From: Sporosarcina sp. BP05
GTDB lineage: Bacteria; Bacillota; Bacilli; Bacillales_A; Planococcaceae
Length of the DNA stretch: 64,000 bases
Assembly: GCF_014282005.1 (NCBI RefSeq)
Contig: NZ_JACFTD010000015.1
Span: 1 to 64,000, forward strand
Reading direction: 5' to 3'
A program made the position numbers and the translations under genes. This document shows, piece by piece, positions 1 through 9,143 of the stretch. The notes beneath the pieces were generated by a model that worked only from the letters and a program-made list of their open reading frames with translations, made no database searches and was not told the DNA's origin. Position 1 is the first letter of the stretch, and each line of letters opens with the position of its first letter.

Positions 1-152
1 TAAGATTCTTGTGTGTGTTTCTTTTCAACCAACCGAAGCTGACTTAGTTAGAAACGTTTTGCTCAAGTGCGTTAGCACTCTCGCTGTATTTCATTGATGT
101 TTTGCTGTTCAGTTTTCAAGGTTCATTTGGTTGCTGTTGTTTCAGCAGCAAC
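1..152 (-). other. rRNA operon leader (transcribed off the left edge)
   Basis: Read on the minus strand, this is the transcribed leader of a ribosomal RNA operon. It contains a box reading CTTGAAAACTGAACAG at 105-120, the kind of sequence found before 16S and 23S genes in Bacillales. A hairpin at 130-152 (GTTGCTG / CAGCAAC) sits at the expected transcript start. Two strong promoters lie just behind it and point the same way. The mature rRNA itself is not in the window. The 16S leader is more likely than a 16S-23S spacer because spacers lack such promoters. This is inference from promoter strength and the box motif. Confidence 0.75.
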
Positions 153-158
153 TCTTAT

Positions 159-187
159 ATCATACCAAGTTACATTCTTCATGTCAA
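159..187 (-). promoter_or_regulatory. rRNA promoter P2
   Basis: A near-perfect sigma-A promoter on the minus strand. The -35 is TTGACA (182-187), the spacer is 17 bp, and the -10 is TATGAT (159-164). It is the proximal member of a tandem pair and reads into the rRNA leader. Confidence 0.85.
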
Positions 188-245
188 CAACTAATTTCAA
201 TTTCTTTTTCGTCGTTTTAACAATGTTTGAAGTGCAACGTTATCT

Positions 246-274
246 AATATAACACATCTTCCAGAACGAGTCAA
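246..274 (-). promoter_or_regulatory. rRNA promoter P1
   Basis: The distal member of the tandem pair on the minus strand. The -35 is TTGACT (269-274), the spacer is 17 bp, and the -10 is TATATT (246-251). Two spaced promoters of this strength ahead of a leader are typical of Bacillales rrn operons. Confidence 0.8.
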
Positions 275-355
275 CATTTTATTTCAACTTCTTTTTGCTG
301 TTGTTTCTCGCTCCCTGAGGACATGTATTAATATACTACAGAACGTTATAAGAAA

Positions 356-1258
356 TCAAGCCTTTTTTGAAAAGAATTTCCCCCGCAACTTTTTAACGTC
401 AATTACAAAGAGCAAAATCCCCGCTATCACAACCATTCCACCGACTATCTGGGATATGGTTAAGGTTTCATTAAAGACATAGAACGCCAAGATTGCTGCT
501 CCGACCGGCTCAAATAGTATACCGATGGATATGACATTTGTACTTACCCACTTAATGGCCCAGTTGAAAAGTGTATGCCCTAACAGATTCGGAATCAGTG
601 CGAGCATTATAAACCAGAACCAATCAGACCCTGGATAAGGGCCAAATGACTCCCCTTTGATGAGAACATAAAAGAACAATGTGATTGTGCTTATCGAATA
701 AACAACAAACGTGTATGTAATTAGCGAAAGACGTTTACGCACATCTTGTCCAAATAGAAGATAGGTTGTGATAAGTGCGCAAGCGATCAACGCGAGCATA
801 TCTCCATAAAAAGCAGTACCACTCAGCTTGAAGTCTCCCCAGCTAATGATTACACTCCCCGTTACAGCAATCAAAGCGGATAAAATTGTTTTAAACGATA
901 ACTTCTCTTTAAAGAAGAAGTATGTTCCTACAAAAGCAAATATGGGTTGTAAGGTAACAAGCACCGTTGAACTGGCAACCGATGTGTAATTTAACGACTC
1001 AAACCATAGAATGAAGTGAAAGGCTAAAAATACTCCCGCAATGGCTGAAAAGATCCAGTCTTTTTTACTGAGCGTCAATACTTCCTTCCTATACTTCATC
1101 AGGAAGAGAGGTAACATAATTAGAACAGAGAAGAACATTCTATAAAATGCAATCACACCAGCATCTGCTGTGGCGAGTTTTACAAAAATCGCAGAAAGCG
1201 CTACTGATATAACTCCTATGATAATTGGTATATACGGATGAATTCGTGGTTTTTCCAT
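356..1258 (-). CDS. EamA/DMT-family transporter
   Basis: A 300-residue inner-membrane protein of the drug/metabolite transporter superfamily. About ten hydrophobic segments fall into two EamA repeats (roughly residues 7-140 and 150-290). The second half carries the conserved glutamate-containing stretch FEPVGAAILAFYVFNETLT seen in this family. Substrates of such exporters vary, so none is assigned. I prefer the ATG at 1258 over an in-frame GTG at 1267, because an AGAGA-type ribosome site is better spaced for the ATG. It is monocistronic: the rRNA promoters lie downstream of it and it is divergent from the MgtC gene. Confidence 0.85.
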   Translation of the reverse strand: MEKPRIHPYIPIIIGVISVALSAIFVKLATADAGVIAFYRMFFSVLIMLPLFLMKYRKEVLTLSKKDWIFSAIAGVFLAFHFILWFESLNYTSVASSTVLVTLQPIFAFVGTYFFFKEKLSFKTILSALIAVTGSVIISWGDFKLSGTAFYGDMLALIACALITTYLLFGQDVRKRLSLITYTFVVYSISTITLFFYVLIKGESFGPYPGSDWFWFIMLALIPNLLGHTLFNWAIKWVSTNVISIGILFEPVGAAILAFYVFNETLTISQIVGGMVVIAGILLFVIDVKKLRGKFFSKKA

Positions 1259-1372
1259 TTCTAACACATCTCTTTCAAAAAGAATTAGGTTACATCTCTA
1301 TCTATATAAGTAAAAGATAATTGTAAGTATAACATGGTTATTAAGAGAGAACATTACAAGGGGGACACAATA

Positions 1373-2095
1373 ATGACTTGGATTGCAAATGAAGCTATGT
1401 ATCCCGAAGTATTAATTAAAATCACGCTCGCTTTAGTTTTAAGTTTAGTTATTGGTGTAGAGAGGGAAATAAAGAAGAAACCGATTGGATTAAAGACGAG
1501 TGCAGTTATTGCCACTTTCAGTTGTCTCCTAACTGTCGTCTCTATAGAAGCAGCTTATCTCGTTCCCGCACGTAATGACATTAATGTTACGATGGATCCG
1601 CTTCGCCTTGCCGCGCAAATTGTCAGTGGCATCGGTTTCCTCGGAGCAGGGGCCATACTACGACGTGATAATAATAACATTTCTGGATTAACAACAGCAG
1701 CGATGATTTGGGGAGCTGCGAGTATTGGGATCGCCGTTGGAGCCGGCTTTTATATTGAGGCAACGTTTGCTGTATTACTCGTAATGTTTGTTATTGAAGT
1801 CATCGCGCCCACGCTCGGTAAATTTGGTCCCAAAAGATTGCGTACAAAGGAAGTTTCTTTCATTGCTGTTTTATCCAACAAATCAAAGATTGAGGATTTG
1901 CTTGCTTATCTAAAGGCAGAGAACATGGAAATCAAAAACTTGCGGATACGACAAATCGATTCATTTAATCATCAAGTGCTTCATCAGCTCAACTTTCGCC
2001 TTTCGACACTCCCCGATAAACCTTTGTCTAGTTTGTATATCGAGTTAACGACGCTACCCTATATCGTATCAGTTGAAATCGAAATATTTCTATAA
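1373..2095 (+). CDS. MgtC/SapB-family membrane protein
   Basis: A 240-residue protein with an N-terminal membrane domain of about four to five helices (to about residue 140). It carries the MgtC signature around GIGFLGAGAILRR and the following SGLTTAAMIW. A soluble C-terminal part follows. MgtC proteins are linked to magnesium homeostasis and to control of other membrane proteins; the exact role here is unknown. The start at 1373 is chosen because AAGGGGG lies 8 bases ahead; an in-frame ATG at 1334 lacks a ribosome site. It ends 12 bp before the CDF transporter gene, so the two likely form a metal-ion operon. Confidence 0.85.
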   Translation: MTWIANEAMYPEVLIKITLALVLSLVIGVEREIKKKPIGLKTSAVIATFSCLLTVVSIEAAYLVPARNDINVTMDPLRLAAQIVSGIGFLGAGAILRRDNNNISGLTTAAMIWGAASIGIAVGAGFYIEATFAVLLVMFVIEVIAPTLGKFGPKRLRTKEVSFIAVLSNKSKIEDLLAYLKAENMEIKNLRIRQIDSFNHQVLHQLNFRLSTLPDKPLSSLYIELTTLPYIVSVEIEIFL

Positions 2096-2107
2096 CGGAG
2101 GAATATT

Positions 2108-3118
2108 GTGAGAGACATACTAAAACTTTTAAAAGAAGGCAACAAGCCCTCGCTACTCGCAGCAATTGTTAACACAGTAATCGCTTGTTTAAAAGCCATA
2201 GCATTCTTCTTCACCGGAAATGTTGCCATGTTTGCGGAAATGATGCACTCATTTGGTGATGCAGCGAACCAGTTTTTTGTTTTCGTTGGTTCTGCTCTTT
2301 CGAAAAAAGCACCCACTCCGAAATATCCTAATGGATTCGGCCGTGTCGTTAACTTAGTTTGTCTGGGCGCTGTCATTATTGTTGGAATCATGTCTTATGA
2401 GGCTATCATAGGCGGGTGGCATCATATCCTGAATCCATCTGAGTCAGGTGGAATGAGAAATTTAATTATCAACCTCTCTGTTCTCGGTATAGGTATTATT
2501 CTTGAATGCATTGTACTTTATAAGGCGGGTAAAGAGATACTTCATGAAGCAGGTATTGATAAAGGCGGGATAGCCCCCATTACATTAGGTTTTCAAAACC
2601 TAAAACGCGCTAAACCGGCGACAAAACTCGTGTTCATGGAGGATTTCGTCGCAACTCTAGGCGGTCTCCTCGCATTTGTCGCTGTCCTGCTGGCTCATTT
2701 CCTTGGGTTACTTGTAGCGGAAGGCATTGCGTCCATTATGATTGGTATGATGATGTTCTATGTGGTTGGTAAAGTATTTCTCGAAAACGCACGTGGTGCA
2801 ATCGGGGAAACCGATGAGGAAATGCTCAATCATATTTCCCATATCGTTGCAGCGGATTCCGACGTTATTGATATTCAACGGATTGAAGTTATTAAAGAAG
2901 GGGAATTCTTACACGTCGAGATTGTCGCAGAAGTCGATCCATCTCATACGCTTGCTTATTTAGATGACGTGCGGGACCGTCTCATGGACATTATTTTAAA
3001 TCAAAAAGGAGTGCAAGACGTTCTTATTTCTTTCGATGAAGATGACGGCGTATCGACATGGAAGAGGTCCAATACCTTTGATGCTACTAAGCAATTTAAT
3101 TCAAAGTTACCTGAATAA
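2108..3118 (+). CDS. cation diffusion facilitator family transporter
   Basis: A 336-residue CDF (cation efflux) protein that would export divalent metal against protons. Residues from about 15 to 220 form the membrane part. HSFGDAAN near residue 45 holds the helix-2 histidine/aspartate metal pair, and FMEDF near residue 175 is the helix-5 counterpart. Residues from about 235 on form the cytoplasmic domain, with HVEIVAEVD. A GTG start follows a GGAGG site. It lies 12 bp after the MgtC-family gene, consistent with co-transcription. The metal cannot be told from sequence. Confidence 0.85.
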   Translation: MRDILKLLKEGNKPSLLAAIVNTVIACLKAIAFFFTGNVAMFAEMMHSFGDAANQFFVFVGSALSKKAPTPKYPNGFGRVVNLVCLGAVIIVGIMSYEAIIGGWHHILNPSESGGMRNLIINLSVLGIGIILECIVLYKAGKEILHEAGIDKGGIAPITLGFQNLKRAKPATKLVFMEDFVATLGGLLAFVAVLLAHFLGLLVAEGIASIMIGMMMFYVVGKVFLENARGAIGETDEEMLNHISHIVAADSDVIDIQRIEVIKEGEFLHVEIVAEVDPSHTLAYLDDVRDRLMDIILNQKGVQDVLISFDEDDGVSTWKRSNTFDATKQFNSKLPE

Positions 3119-3120
3119 CA

Positions 3121-3162
3121 AAAAACGTCACGCATGGAGAATGCCTCCCGCGTGACGTTTTT
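3121..3162. terminator. bidirectional terminator
   Basis: A 13-bp stem (AAAAACGTCACGC / GCGTGACGTTTTT) with A and T runs at its two ends. It lies between the convergent CDF transporter and alcohol dehydrogenase genes and can serve both. Confidence 0.85.
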
Positions 3163-3170
3163 CAGTTCTC

Positions 3171-4334
3171 TTATAATGAAGCTTGTAAAATCGACAGTAC
3201 GTCCTCTTTATTCAGATTACTGAAGTTCCCGAGTGGTCCGTTAACTGTTGCTTTTTCTGCCATCAATTCAAGTTTCGAATCGTCTATGTCATAATAGGCA
3301 AGCGTTTCGGGCGCTCCAATAGATGTCCAAAATGCTCTTAGAGAAGCAATTCCTTCCACCGCAATCTCATCTGGTGTCTTACCTTCTGGTGCAACACCAA
3401 ATACGTTGACAGCGAGCTTGGCAAATCGTGCAGGATTGACGTTAACATTATGATTCATCCAGTGTGGGAAAAGAATCGCAAGTCCTCCCGCGTGCGGGAT
3501 ATCATAAACTGCAGACACTGCATGTTCAATATCATGTGATGCCCAGTCCCCTTGATAGCCCATTTGAAGGAAGCCATTCAACCCTATAGTACCTGCGAAT
3601 AAAATCGTCTCACGTAAATCATAATTCCCCAAGTCTTCGACGAGTTTTGGTGCACTATCCATTATCGCACGTAGCACCCCTTCACACATCTCATCTTGGA
3701 CAGGCGTATTCTTTGCATTATTAAAGTATTGTTCAAAAATATGGGACATCATATCAACAATCCCATAAATCGTCTGGTCTTTGGGAACAGATAATGTATA
3801 GGTTGGGTCGAGAATAGAGAATTTCGGATAATTGAATGGACCGCCCCATCCATACTTCTCTTCCGTTTCTTCATTAGTAATAACAGATCCAGCATTCATT
3901 TCTGAACCTGTTGCTGCAAGCGTCAAAACTGTACCGAATGGAAGTGCATCTTTTGCAAATGCTTTCCTTGTTACAAGATCCCACGCGTCGCCGTCATATT
4001 TCGCAGCCGATGCAATGAGTTTTACACAGTCGATAACTGATCCTCCGCCAACTGCTAAGATAACGTCGATGTCTTTTTCCTTACAGATCTCCGCACCTTT
4101 TCGCGCAGTTGATACACGAGGATTTGGCTCAACGCCTGAAAGTTCATGCACTTCCATATCATTCTCTTTTAATATTGTCATTACTTCATCGTATAGGCCA
4201 TTTCTCTTGATACTGCCGCCCCCATAAACAACAAGCACTTTTTTACCGTAACTCGTCAGCTCTTGTGATAATTTCTGAAGTTGACCTTTTCCAAAAATAA
4301 GCTTTACTGGATTGTGGAATACAAATTCATTCAT
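3171..4334 (-). CDS. yugJ: iron-containing (butanol-type) alcohol dehydrogenase
   Basis: A 387-residue NAD(P)H-dependent alcohol dehydrogenase of the iron-activated group III family. It has the dinucleotide motif [10 protein letters not shown] and the substrate loop [10 protein letters not shown]. The metal-ligand region is around [18 protein letters not shown], whose histidines bind the metal. The length equals B. subtilis YugJ/YugK. Upstream in-frame codons to 4484 are rejected: the ATG at 4334 has GGGAGG 10 bases ahead and matches family length. It is divergent from yuzA, as in B. subtilis. The symbol could equally be yugK. Confidence 0.85.
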   Translation of the reverse strand: MNEFVFHNPVKLIFGKGQLQKLSQELTSYGKKVLVVYGGGSIKRNGLYDEVMTILKENDMEVHELSGVEPNPRVSTARKGAEICKEKDIDVILAVGGGSVIDCVKLIASAAKYDGDAWDLVTRKAFAKDALPFGTVLTLAATGSEMNAGSVITNEETEEKYGWGGPFNYPKFSILDPTYTLSVPKDQTIYGIVDMMSHIFEQYFNNAKNTPVQDEMCEGVLRAIMDSAPKLVEDLGNYDLRETILFAGTIGLNGFLQMGYQGDWASHDIEHAVSAVYDIPHAGGLAILFPHWMNHNVNVNPARFAKLAVNVFGVAPEGKTPDEIAVEGIASLRAFWTSIGAPETLAYYDIDDSKLELMAEKATVNGPLGNFSNLNKEDVLSILQASL

Positions 4335-4453
4335 TCTATATTGCCTCCCTTTATTCTTTTCATTATCCGAAACAATAAGCCATTTTGCAAAAATAAAGGT
4401 GCAAGTATGAAAATTAACCTTCTGGGCATAGTAATTTAAGGAGGTGTTGCTAA

Positions 4454-4690
4454 ATGGGTAAAGTGCATAAATTAGCTCTAGCACTCACAATTATCGGTGC
4501 TCTCAATTGGGGAGTGGCAGGAATATTCCGTTTCGATGTAGTGGCACAATTCGCCGGTGGCTCCGCGGAACCGCTCGCACGATTTATTTATCTAATCATA
4601 GGAGTTTCGGGTCTATTCAATCTTGGCTTGTTATTCGACCATATTAGAGACCGTGACCAGGTAATTGTTACTGTTCCTGAAAAAGTGTAA
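4454..4690 (+). CDS. yuzA: DUF378 small membrane protein YuzA
   Basis: A 78-residue protein with two predicted membrane helices. It carries the DUF378 signature [13 protein letters not shown] at the N-terminus and FNLGLLF in the second helix. Function is unknown. An AAGGAGGT site precedes the ATG. Its place beside an iron alcohol dehydrogenase matches B. subtilis yuzA. Confidence 0.85.
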   Translation: MGKVHKLALALTIIGALNWGVAGIFRFDVVAQFAGGSAEPLARFIYLIIGVSGLFNLGLLFDHIRDRDQVIVTVPEKV

Positions 4691-4725
4691 AAGGCATCTC
4701 CCGTTTAAACCGGGAGATGCCTTTT
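4689..4725 (+). terminator. terminator of yuzA
   Basis: A 15-bp perfect stem (AAAAGGCATCTCCCG and its complement) with a 7-base loop and a TTTTATTGTTTAT tail. It begins on the yuzA stop codon. Confidence 0.9.
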
Positions 4726-4756
4726 ATTGTTTATATTATAGGAAGAATAAGTTTCC

Positions 4757-4836
4757 ACTAAAAATAGTGTCCAAACTTCAGGTACCAGACGCTCGTGTCA
4801 TAAGTCGCGTCTTAACGGCATCTTCCGCTCGTCTTA
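4757..4836 (-). repeat. degraded copy of the post-stop structured repeat
   Basis: On the minus strand this follows the glutamate dehydrogenase stop directly. It preserves pieces of the long repeat family seen at 10490-10684: a CTTATGACxCGAGCG stretch and the CTGAAGTxTGGAC end. It is shorter and partly decayed. Confidence 0.6.
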
Positions 4837-6081
4837 TTATGCCCAACCACGGAAACGTGATGCTTCCGCCGTTTTACGTACACCAATCATATATGCTGCT
4901 AGACGCATGTCGATATTACGAGTTTCTGCAGTTGTATAGACGTTCTCAAATGCATCAACCATTTTTTTCGTCATTTTTTCACGTACTTCTTCTTCAGTCC
5001 AGTAGTAGCCCATATTGTTTTGGACCCACTCGAAGTAAGAAACCGTTACGCCGCCTGCACTTGCAAGAACATCGGGAACAAGAAGAATTCCACGTTCTTT
5101 AAGGATTCTAGTTCCTTCAGTTGTTGTCGGCCCATTAGCTGCTTCAACAACAATTGTTGCTTTGATATTATGTGCATTTTTTTCAGTAATCTGATTAGAG
5201 ATTGCTGCTGGCACAAGAATATCGCAATCAAGTTCAAGTAATTCTTGGTTCGAAATCGTGTTATCGAAAAGTGTAGTTACTGTTCCGAAGCTATCTCGAC
5301 GGTCTAGTAAGTAATCGATATCAAGGCCCTCTGGATCATGAAGCGCGCCGTAAGCGTCGGAAATTCCGATTACTTTCGCACCAGCATCATGAAGGAACTT
5401 AGATAAGAAGCTACCCGCGTTTCCGAAACCTTGAATTACAATACGTGCACCTTTCATATCAATTCCACGACGTTTAGCCGCTTCTTCGATGATGATTGTT
5501 ACACCTTCAGCAGTTGCACGGTCACGACCTTGCGATCCACCAAGAACAATTGGTTTACCTGTAATGAAACCAGGTGAGTTGAATTCATCAATACGGCTAT
5601 ATTCATCCATCATCCATGCCATGATTTGCGCATTTGTGAAGACGTCTGGAGCTGGGATGTCTTTGTTAGGTCCCATTACTTGGCTTAAAGCACGGACATA
5701 ACCGCGGCTTAGTCGTTCAAGTTCGCCCATAGACATTTCACGTGGATCACAAACGATTGCACCTTTACCGCCGCCATAAGGAAGGTCGACGATTCCAGCT
5801 TTTAATGTCATCCACATTGAAAGTGCTTTTACTTCTTCTAACGTTACTTGCGGGTGATATCGTACGCCACCTTTTGTCGGTCCAACGGCATCGTTATGCT
5901 GTCCACGGTAACCCGTGAAGACTTTAACTTTGCCATCGTCCATTTTTATAGGAATACGTACTTCTATCATACGAAGTGGTTCTTTTAGAAGTTCATACAT
6001 TCCTTCATCGTAGCCTAGTTTATCAAGTGCATCTTTAAAAAGACCTTGTGTAGACGTAAACAGATTCAGGTTTTCAGTCAT
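4837..6081 (-). CDS. rocG: NAD-specific glutamate dehydrogenase
   Basis: A 414-residue enzyme that deaminates glutamate to 2-oxoglutarate. The catalytic lysine region is KAGIVDLPYGGGKGAI (around residue 100). The Rossmann motif is GFGNAGS (around residue 225), and the C-terminus ends in RFRGWA, typical of the RocG/GudB type. It is the last gene of a minus-strand group after rocD and rocA, so it would finish arginine/proline breakdown by removing the final amino group. A TACAAT -10-like hexamer upstream (6125-6130) may give it its own promoter. Sequence alone does not separate RocG from GudB; the neighbours favour RocG. Confidence 0.85.
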   Translation of the reverse strand: MTENLNLFTSTQGLFKDALDKLGYDEGMYELLKEPLRMIEVRIPIKMDDGKVKVFTGYRGQHNDAVGPTKGGVRYHPQVTLEEVKALSMWMTLKAGIVDLPYGGGKGAIVCDPREMSMGELERLSRGYVRALSQVMGPNKDIPAPDVFTNAQIMAWMMDEYSRIDEFNSPGFITGKPIVLGGSQGRDRATAEGVTIIIEEAAKRRGIDMKGARIVIQGFGNAGSFLSKFLHDAGAKVIGISDAYGALHDPEGLDIDYLLDRRDSFGTVTTLFDNTISNQELLELDCDILVPAAISNQITEKNAHNIKATIVVEAANGPTTTEGTRILKERGILLVPDVLASAGGVTVSYFEWVQNNMGYYWTEEEVREKMTKKMVDAFENVYTTAETRNIDMRLAAYMIGVRKTAEASRFRGWA

Positions 6082-6160
6082 TTAATGATTCGCCTCTTTG
6101 ATTCATAATGTTTTCTATGCATACATTGTAACATATCGGACAACTAGATTGTTAAGTATT

Positions 6161-7354
6161 TTAATTCACGAAAACTTTTTTAATTTTCTCAATTGCCCAG
6201 TCCAACTCTTCTTTTGTGATAATAAGTGGTGGAGCAAAGCGAATCACTGTGTCATGTGTTTCTTTACATAGCAATCCAAGCTCTTTCAACTCTTCACAAT
6301 ATGGACGAGCAGCTTCCGTTAACTCAACACCGATGAACAATCCGCGTCCGCGTACTTCTTTAATCGACGGATGGTCAATTTTCTTTAACTCTTCCATAAA
6401 GTAATTTCCGAGTTCAAGAGATTTTTTCGCTAATTCTTCTTCTTCCAGCACTTCTAAAGACGCGATTGATACTGCACACGCCATTGGATTTCCGCCAAAA
6501 GTTGAACCATGTGATCCTGGATTGAATACACCAAGAACAGATTTATCAGCAAGTACACAAGATATTGGGAATACGCCGCCACCTAGTGCTTTACCTAAGA
6601 TATACATATCCGGATCCATGTCTTCCCATTCACATGCAAACATTTTTCCAGTACGGCAAAGGCCAGCTTGAATTTCATCTGCAATGAATAGTACGTTATT
6701 CTTTTTACAAAGTTCACGTGCTGCTTTCATATAACCTGCCGGCGGAATGATAATACCCGCTTCACCTTGAATCGGTTCGATAAGGAATGCAGCCGTATTT
6801 GGTGTAATTGCTGCTTCAAGCGCTTTAATGTCGCCGTAAGGAATAAGATCAATACCTGGAAGCATTGGACCGAATCCGCGTTTGTATTCAGCATCTGATG
6901 ATAAAGATACAGCTGTCATTGTACGACCATGGAAGTTTCCTTCACACGCAATGATTTCTGCTTGATTTTCAGCTACCCCTTTAACGTCATAAGCCCAGCG
7001 GCGTGCTGCTTTAATAGCTGTTTCAACAGCTTCAGCTCCTGTGTTCATAGGAAGTGCCATTTCTTTGCCAGACAGTTCACAAATCTTTTCGTACCATGGA
7101 CCAAGTTGGTCATTGTGGAAAGCACGGGAAGTAAGTGTTACTTTATCAGCTTGGTCTTTCAATGCCTGAATAATTTTCGGATGACGATGCCCCTGGTTTA
7201 CTGCTGAATATGCGGAAAGCATATCCATGAATTTATTGCCTTCTGGATCTTTTACCCAAACCCCTTGTGCCTCAGAAATAACGATTGGCAGTGGATGATA
7301 GTTGTTTGCCCCAAATTTCTCTGTTTGTACAATTACTTTTTCTGATACCGTCAT
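6161..7354 (-). CDS. rocD: ornithine aminotransferase
   Basis: A 397-residue PLP-dependent class III aminotransferase that converts ornithine plus 2-oxoglutarate to glutamate semialdehyde. The PLP lysine is in [12 protein letters not shown] (around residue 255). The metal-free aspartate motif is [10 protein letters not shown], and the cofactor phosphate loop is [10 protein letters not shown]. Length and motifs fit RocD. An AAAGGGGAGGG site precedes the ATG. It lies about 100 bp after rocA on the same strand, and its product is the substrate of RocA. Confidence 0.92.
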   Translation of the reverse strand: MTVSEKVIVQTEKFGANNYHPLPIVISEAQGVWVKDPEGNKFMDMLSAYSAVNQGHRHPKIIQALKDQADKVTLTSRAFHNDQLGPWYEKICELSGKEMALPMNTGAEAVETAIKAARRWAYDVKGVAENQAEIIACEGNFHGRTMTAVSLSSDAEYKRGFGPMLPGIDLIPYGDIKALEAAITPNTAAFLIEPIQGEAGIIIPPAGYMKAARELCKKNNVLFIADEIQAGLCRTGKMFACEWEDMDPDMYILGKALGGGVFPISCVLADKSVLGVFNPGSHGSTFGGNPMACAVSIASLEVLEEEELAKKSLELGNYFMEELKKIDHPSIKEVRGRGLFIGVELTEAARPYCEELKELGLLCKETHDTVIRFAPPLIITKEELDWAIEKIKKVFVN

Positions 7355-7406
7355 ACATTTCCCTCCCCTTTTATATGTAGAGACAGACCCACCCTATAGA
7401 TGGGTC

Positions 7407-7453
7407 TGGAAATCAATGTCTAACTCAAGCGCCAGACGCCCGGAGCTTTTCTT
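7407..7453 (-). repeat. short post-stop repeat after rocA
   Basis: On the minus strand it starts six bases after the rocA stop with AAGAAAAGC and ends GGCGCTTGAGTTAGACA. It is a short form of the family described at 14836-15085. A separate hairpin (CAGACCCA / TGGGTCTG) lies between it and rocD. Confidence 0.65.
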
Positions 7454-7456
7454 AAA

Positions 7457-9001
7457 TTAAAAAGTTTCTGATGTTGTTTTACCTTGCATATGAAGTTGTA
7501 GGTAATCCGGTCCGCCAGCTTTTGAATCTGTACCTGACATGTTGAATCCACCAAATGGTTGGTAACCAACGATTGCGCCTGTGCAATTGCGGTTGAAATA
7601 CAAGTTTCCAACATGGAAATCTTCACGTGCTTGTTCAATGTGGTCACGGTTAGTTGTAATAACCGCACCAGTTAGACCGTAGTCCGTGTTGTTTGCAAAT
7701 TCGATTGCTTCAGTGAAGCTCTTCGCTTTCGACAAACCAACAACTGGGCCAAAGATTTCTTCTTGCATAACGCGTGCTTTTGGATCAAGATCCGCAATAA
7801 CCGTTGGTGCAACGAAGAATCCTTTCGAACTGTCGCCTGTTCCTCCTGCGATTAAACGGCCTTCTGTTTTACCGATTTCGATGTAGCTCATAACTTTGTC
7901 GAATGACGCTTGATCGATTACCGGGCCAGTGAAGTTAGATAGTTCTGCTGGATCGCCGTATGTCAATTCTTTCGTCAATACGCCAACACGTGCTACAACT
8001 TCGTCGTAAACGTCTTCATGGATAATCGCACGTGAACATGCTGAACATTTCTGACCGCTGAATCCAAATGCAGATTTAACGATTGATTGTGCAGCAAGTT
8101 CTAGATCTGCCTCGTTATCAACAACGATTGTATCTTTACCGCCCATTTCAGCGATAACGCGTTTCAACCAAATTTGGCCTTCATTTACTTTAGCTGCACG
8201 TTCGAAAATGCGTGTTCCAATTTCGCGTGAACCAGTGAATGATACAAAACGTGTTCTTGGGTGATCAACTAGATAGTCGCCTACTTCAGCACCAGAACCT
8301 GGGATGTAGTTGACAACGCCTGCTGGCATTCCCGCTTCTTCAAGAACTTCGATGAATTTGTATGCAACAACTGGTGTTGTCGATGCTGGTTTAAGAAGTA
8401 CTGTATTTCCTGTTACTAGAGCAGCAACTGTTGTTCCCGCCATGATTGCAAATGCAAAGTTCCAAGGAGAGATGATAACGCCTACTCCAAGAGGAATGTA
8501 GTCGAAGCGGTTGAATTCGCCCGGACGACTTTCAACAGGGATACCATTTTTAAGTTCAAGCATCTTGCGCGCATAGAACTCTAGGAAATCGATTGCTTCA
8601 GCTGTATCAGCATCTGCTTCATTCCAAGGCTTCCCTGCTTCTCTAGTCAGTAATGCTGAGAATTCGTGTTTACGACGACGAATAATTGCAGCAGCTTTGA
8701 ATAGTACATCTGCACGGAATTCAGGTTTAACTTTTTTCCATGTGTTGAATGTTTCGTCAGCAACTGTCATCGCTTTTTCAGCAAGTTCTCTGCTCGCTTT
8801 AGATACAGCACCAATTACTTGTTCTTTGTTTGCAGGGTTTGTTGAAACAAGTTTTTCTTCAGTCATGATTCGTTCTCCACCGATGATAAGTGGATAATCT
8901 TGACCAAGGTAACCATCGACTAGTTTTAAAGCCTCAAGGAAAGCTTGTTTGTTCTCTTCTACTGTAAAATCTGTGAATGGTTCGTGTTTATATGGGATCA
9001 T
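7457..9001 (-). CDS. rocA: 1-pyrroline-5-carboxylate dehydrogenase
   Basis: A 514-residue aldehyde dehydrogenase that oxidises glutamate semialdehyde/pyrroline-5-carboxylate to glutamate. It has the NAD-binding FTGSREIG, the general base in MGGKDTIVV, and the catalytic cysteine in [14 protein letters not shown] (near residue 300). Length equals B. subtilis RocA (515). The ATG at 9001 has GAGGAGG just ahead. An in-frame extension to 9100 is rejected because it would cover the promoter and operator-like palindromes. The gene is divergent from the regulator at 9144 and heads the rocA-rocD-glutamate dehydrogenase group. Confidence 0.92.
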   Translation of the reverse strand: MIPYKHEPFTDFTVEENKQAFLEALKLVDGYLGQDYPLIIGGERIMTEEKLVSTNPANKEQVIGAVSKASRELAEKAMTVADETFNTWKKVKPEFRADVLFKAAAIIRRRKHEFSALLTREAGKPWNEADADTAEAIDFLEFYARKMLELKNGIPVESRPGEFNRFDYIPLGVGVIISPWNFAFAIMAGTTVAALVTGNTVLLKPASTTPVVAYKFIEVLEEAGMPAGVVNYIPGSGAEVGDYLVDHPRTRFVSFTGSREIGTRIFERAAKVNEGQIWLKRVIAEMGGKDTIVVDNEADLELAAQSIVKSAFGFSGQKCSACSRAIIHEDVYDEVVARVGVLTKELTYGDPAELSNFTGPVIDQASFDKVMSYIEIGKTEGRLIAGGTGDSSKGFFVAPTVIADLDPKARVMQEEIFGPVVGLSKAKSFTEAIEFANNTDYGLTGAVITTNRDHIEQAREDFHVGNLYFNRNCTGAIVGYQPFGGFNMSGTDSKAGGPDYLQLHMQGKTTSETF

Positions 9002-9027
9002 ATTATTCCTCCTCTTCAATTGTGAAA

Positions 9028-9044
9028 CGCAAAGATTATTTGCA
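9028..9044. promoter_or_regulatory. RocR-type palindrome, proximal to rocA
   Basis: A 17-bp imperfect palindrome with 8-1-8 architecture; on the minus strand it reads TGCAAATAATCTTTGCG. It lies just upstream of the rocA ribosome site, downstream of the candidate promoter. RocR sites in B. subtilis are described as paired 8-1-8 inverted repeats of this kind. Confidence 0.65.
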
Positions 9045-9048
9045 CTTA

Positions 9049-9076
9049 GTAATAGATTACATATATAATAATGCAA
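9049..9076 (-). promoter_or_regulatory. candidate sigma-A promoter of rocA
   Basis: TTGCAT (71-76 of the 90xx block) and TATTAC (49-54) are separated by 16 bp on the minus strand. Its -35 overlaps the distal palindrome. I looked for a sigma-54 element (GG, ten bases, GC in the TGGCAC/TTGCA context) in the whole intergenic region and found none. The promoter call is moderate because the hexamers are imperfect. Confidence 0.45.
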
Positions 9077-9088
9077 AAGATTGTTGCA
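9072..9088. promoter_or_regulatory. RocR-type palindrome, distal to rocA
   Basis: A second 17-bp 8-1-8 palindrome; on the minus strand it reads TGCAACAATCTTTTGCA. Its centre is 44 bp from that of the proximal site, about four helical turns, so both could be bound on the same DNA face. It also lies 56 bp ahead of the regulator's own start, which would allow autoregulation. Confidence 0.7.
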
Positions 9089-9143
9089 GATATCAAGCAT
9101 TATTCATTAATTTCGCAAAAATATTATTTGGAAGGTGATTTTT

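Noticed and set aside
4454..4484. Long alternative N-terminus of the alcohol dehydrogenase overlapping yuzA
   Set aside because: A better ribosome site and the family length favour the ATG at 4334, which removes the overlap.
9002..9100. N-terminal extension of RocA
   Set aside because: It would code through the promoter and palindromes and is absent from the family; GAGGAGG sits exactly ahead of the ATG at 9001.
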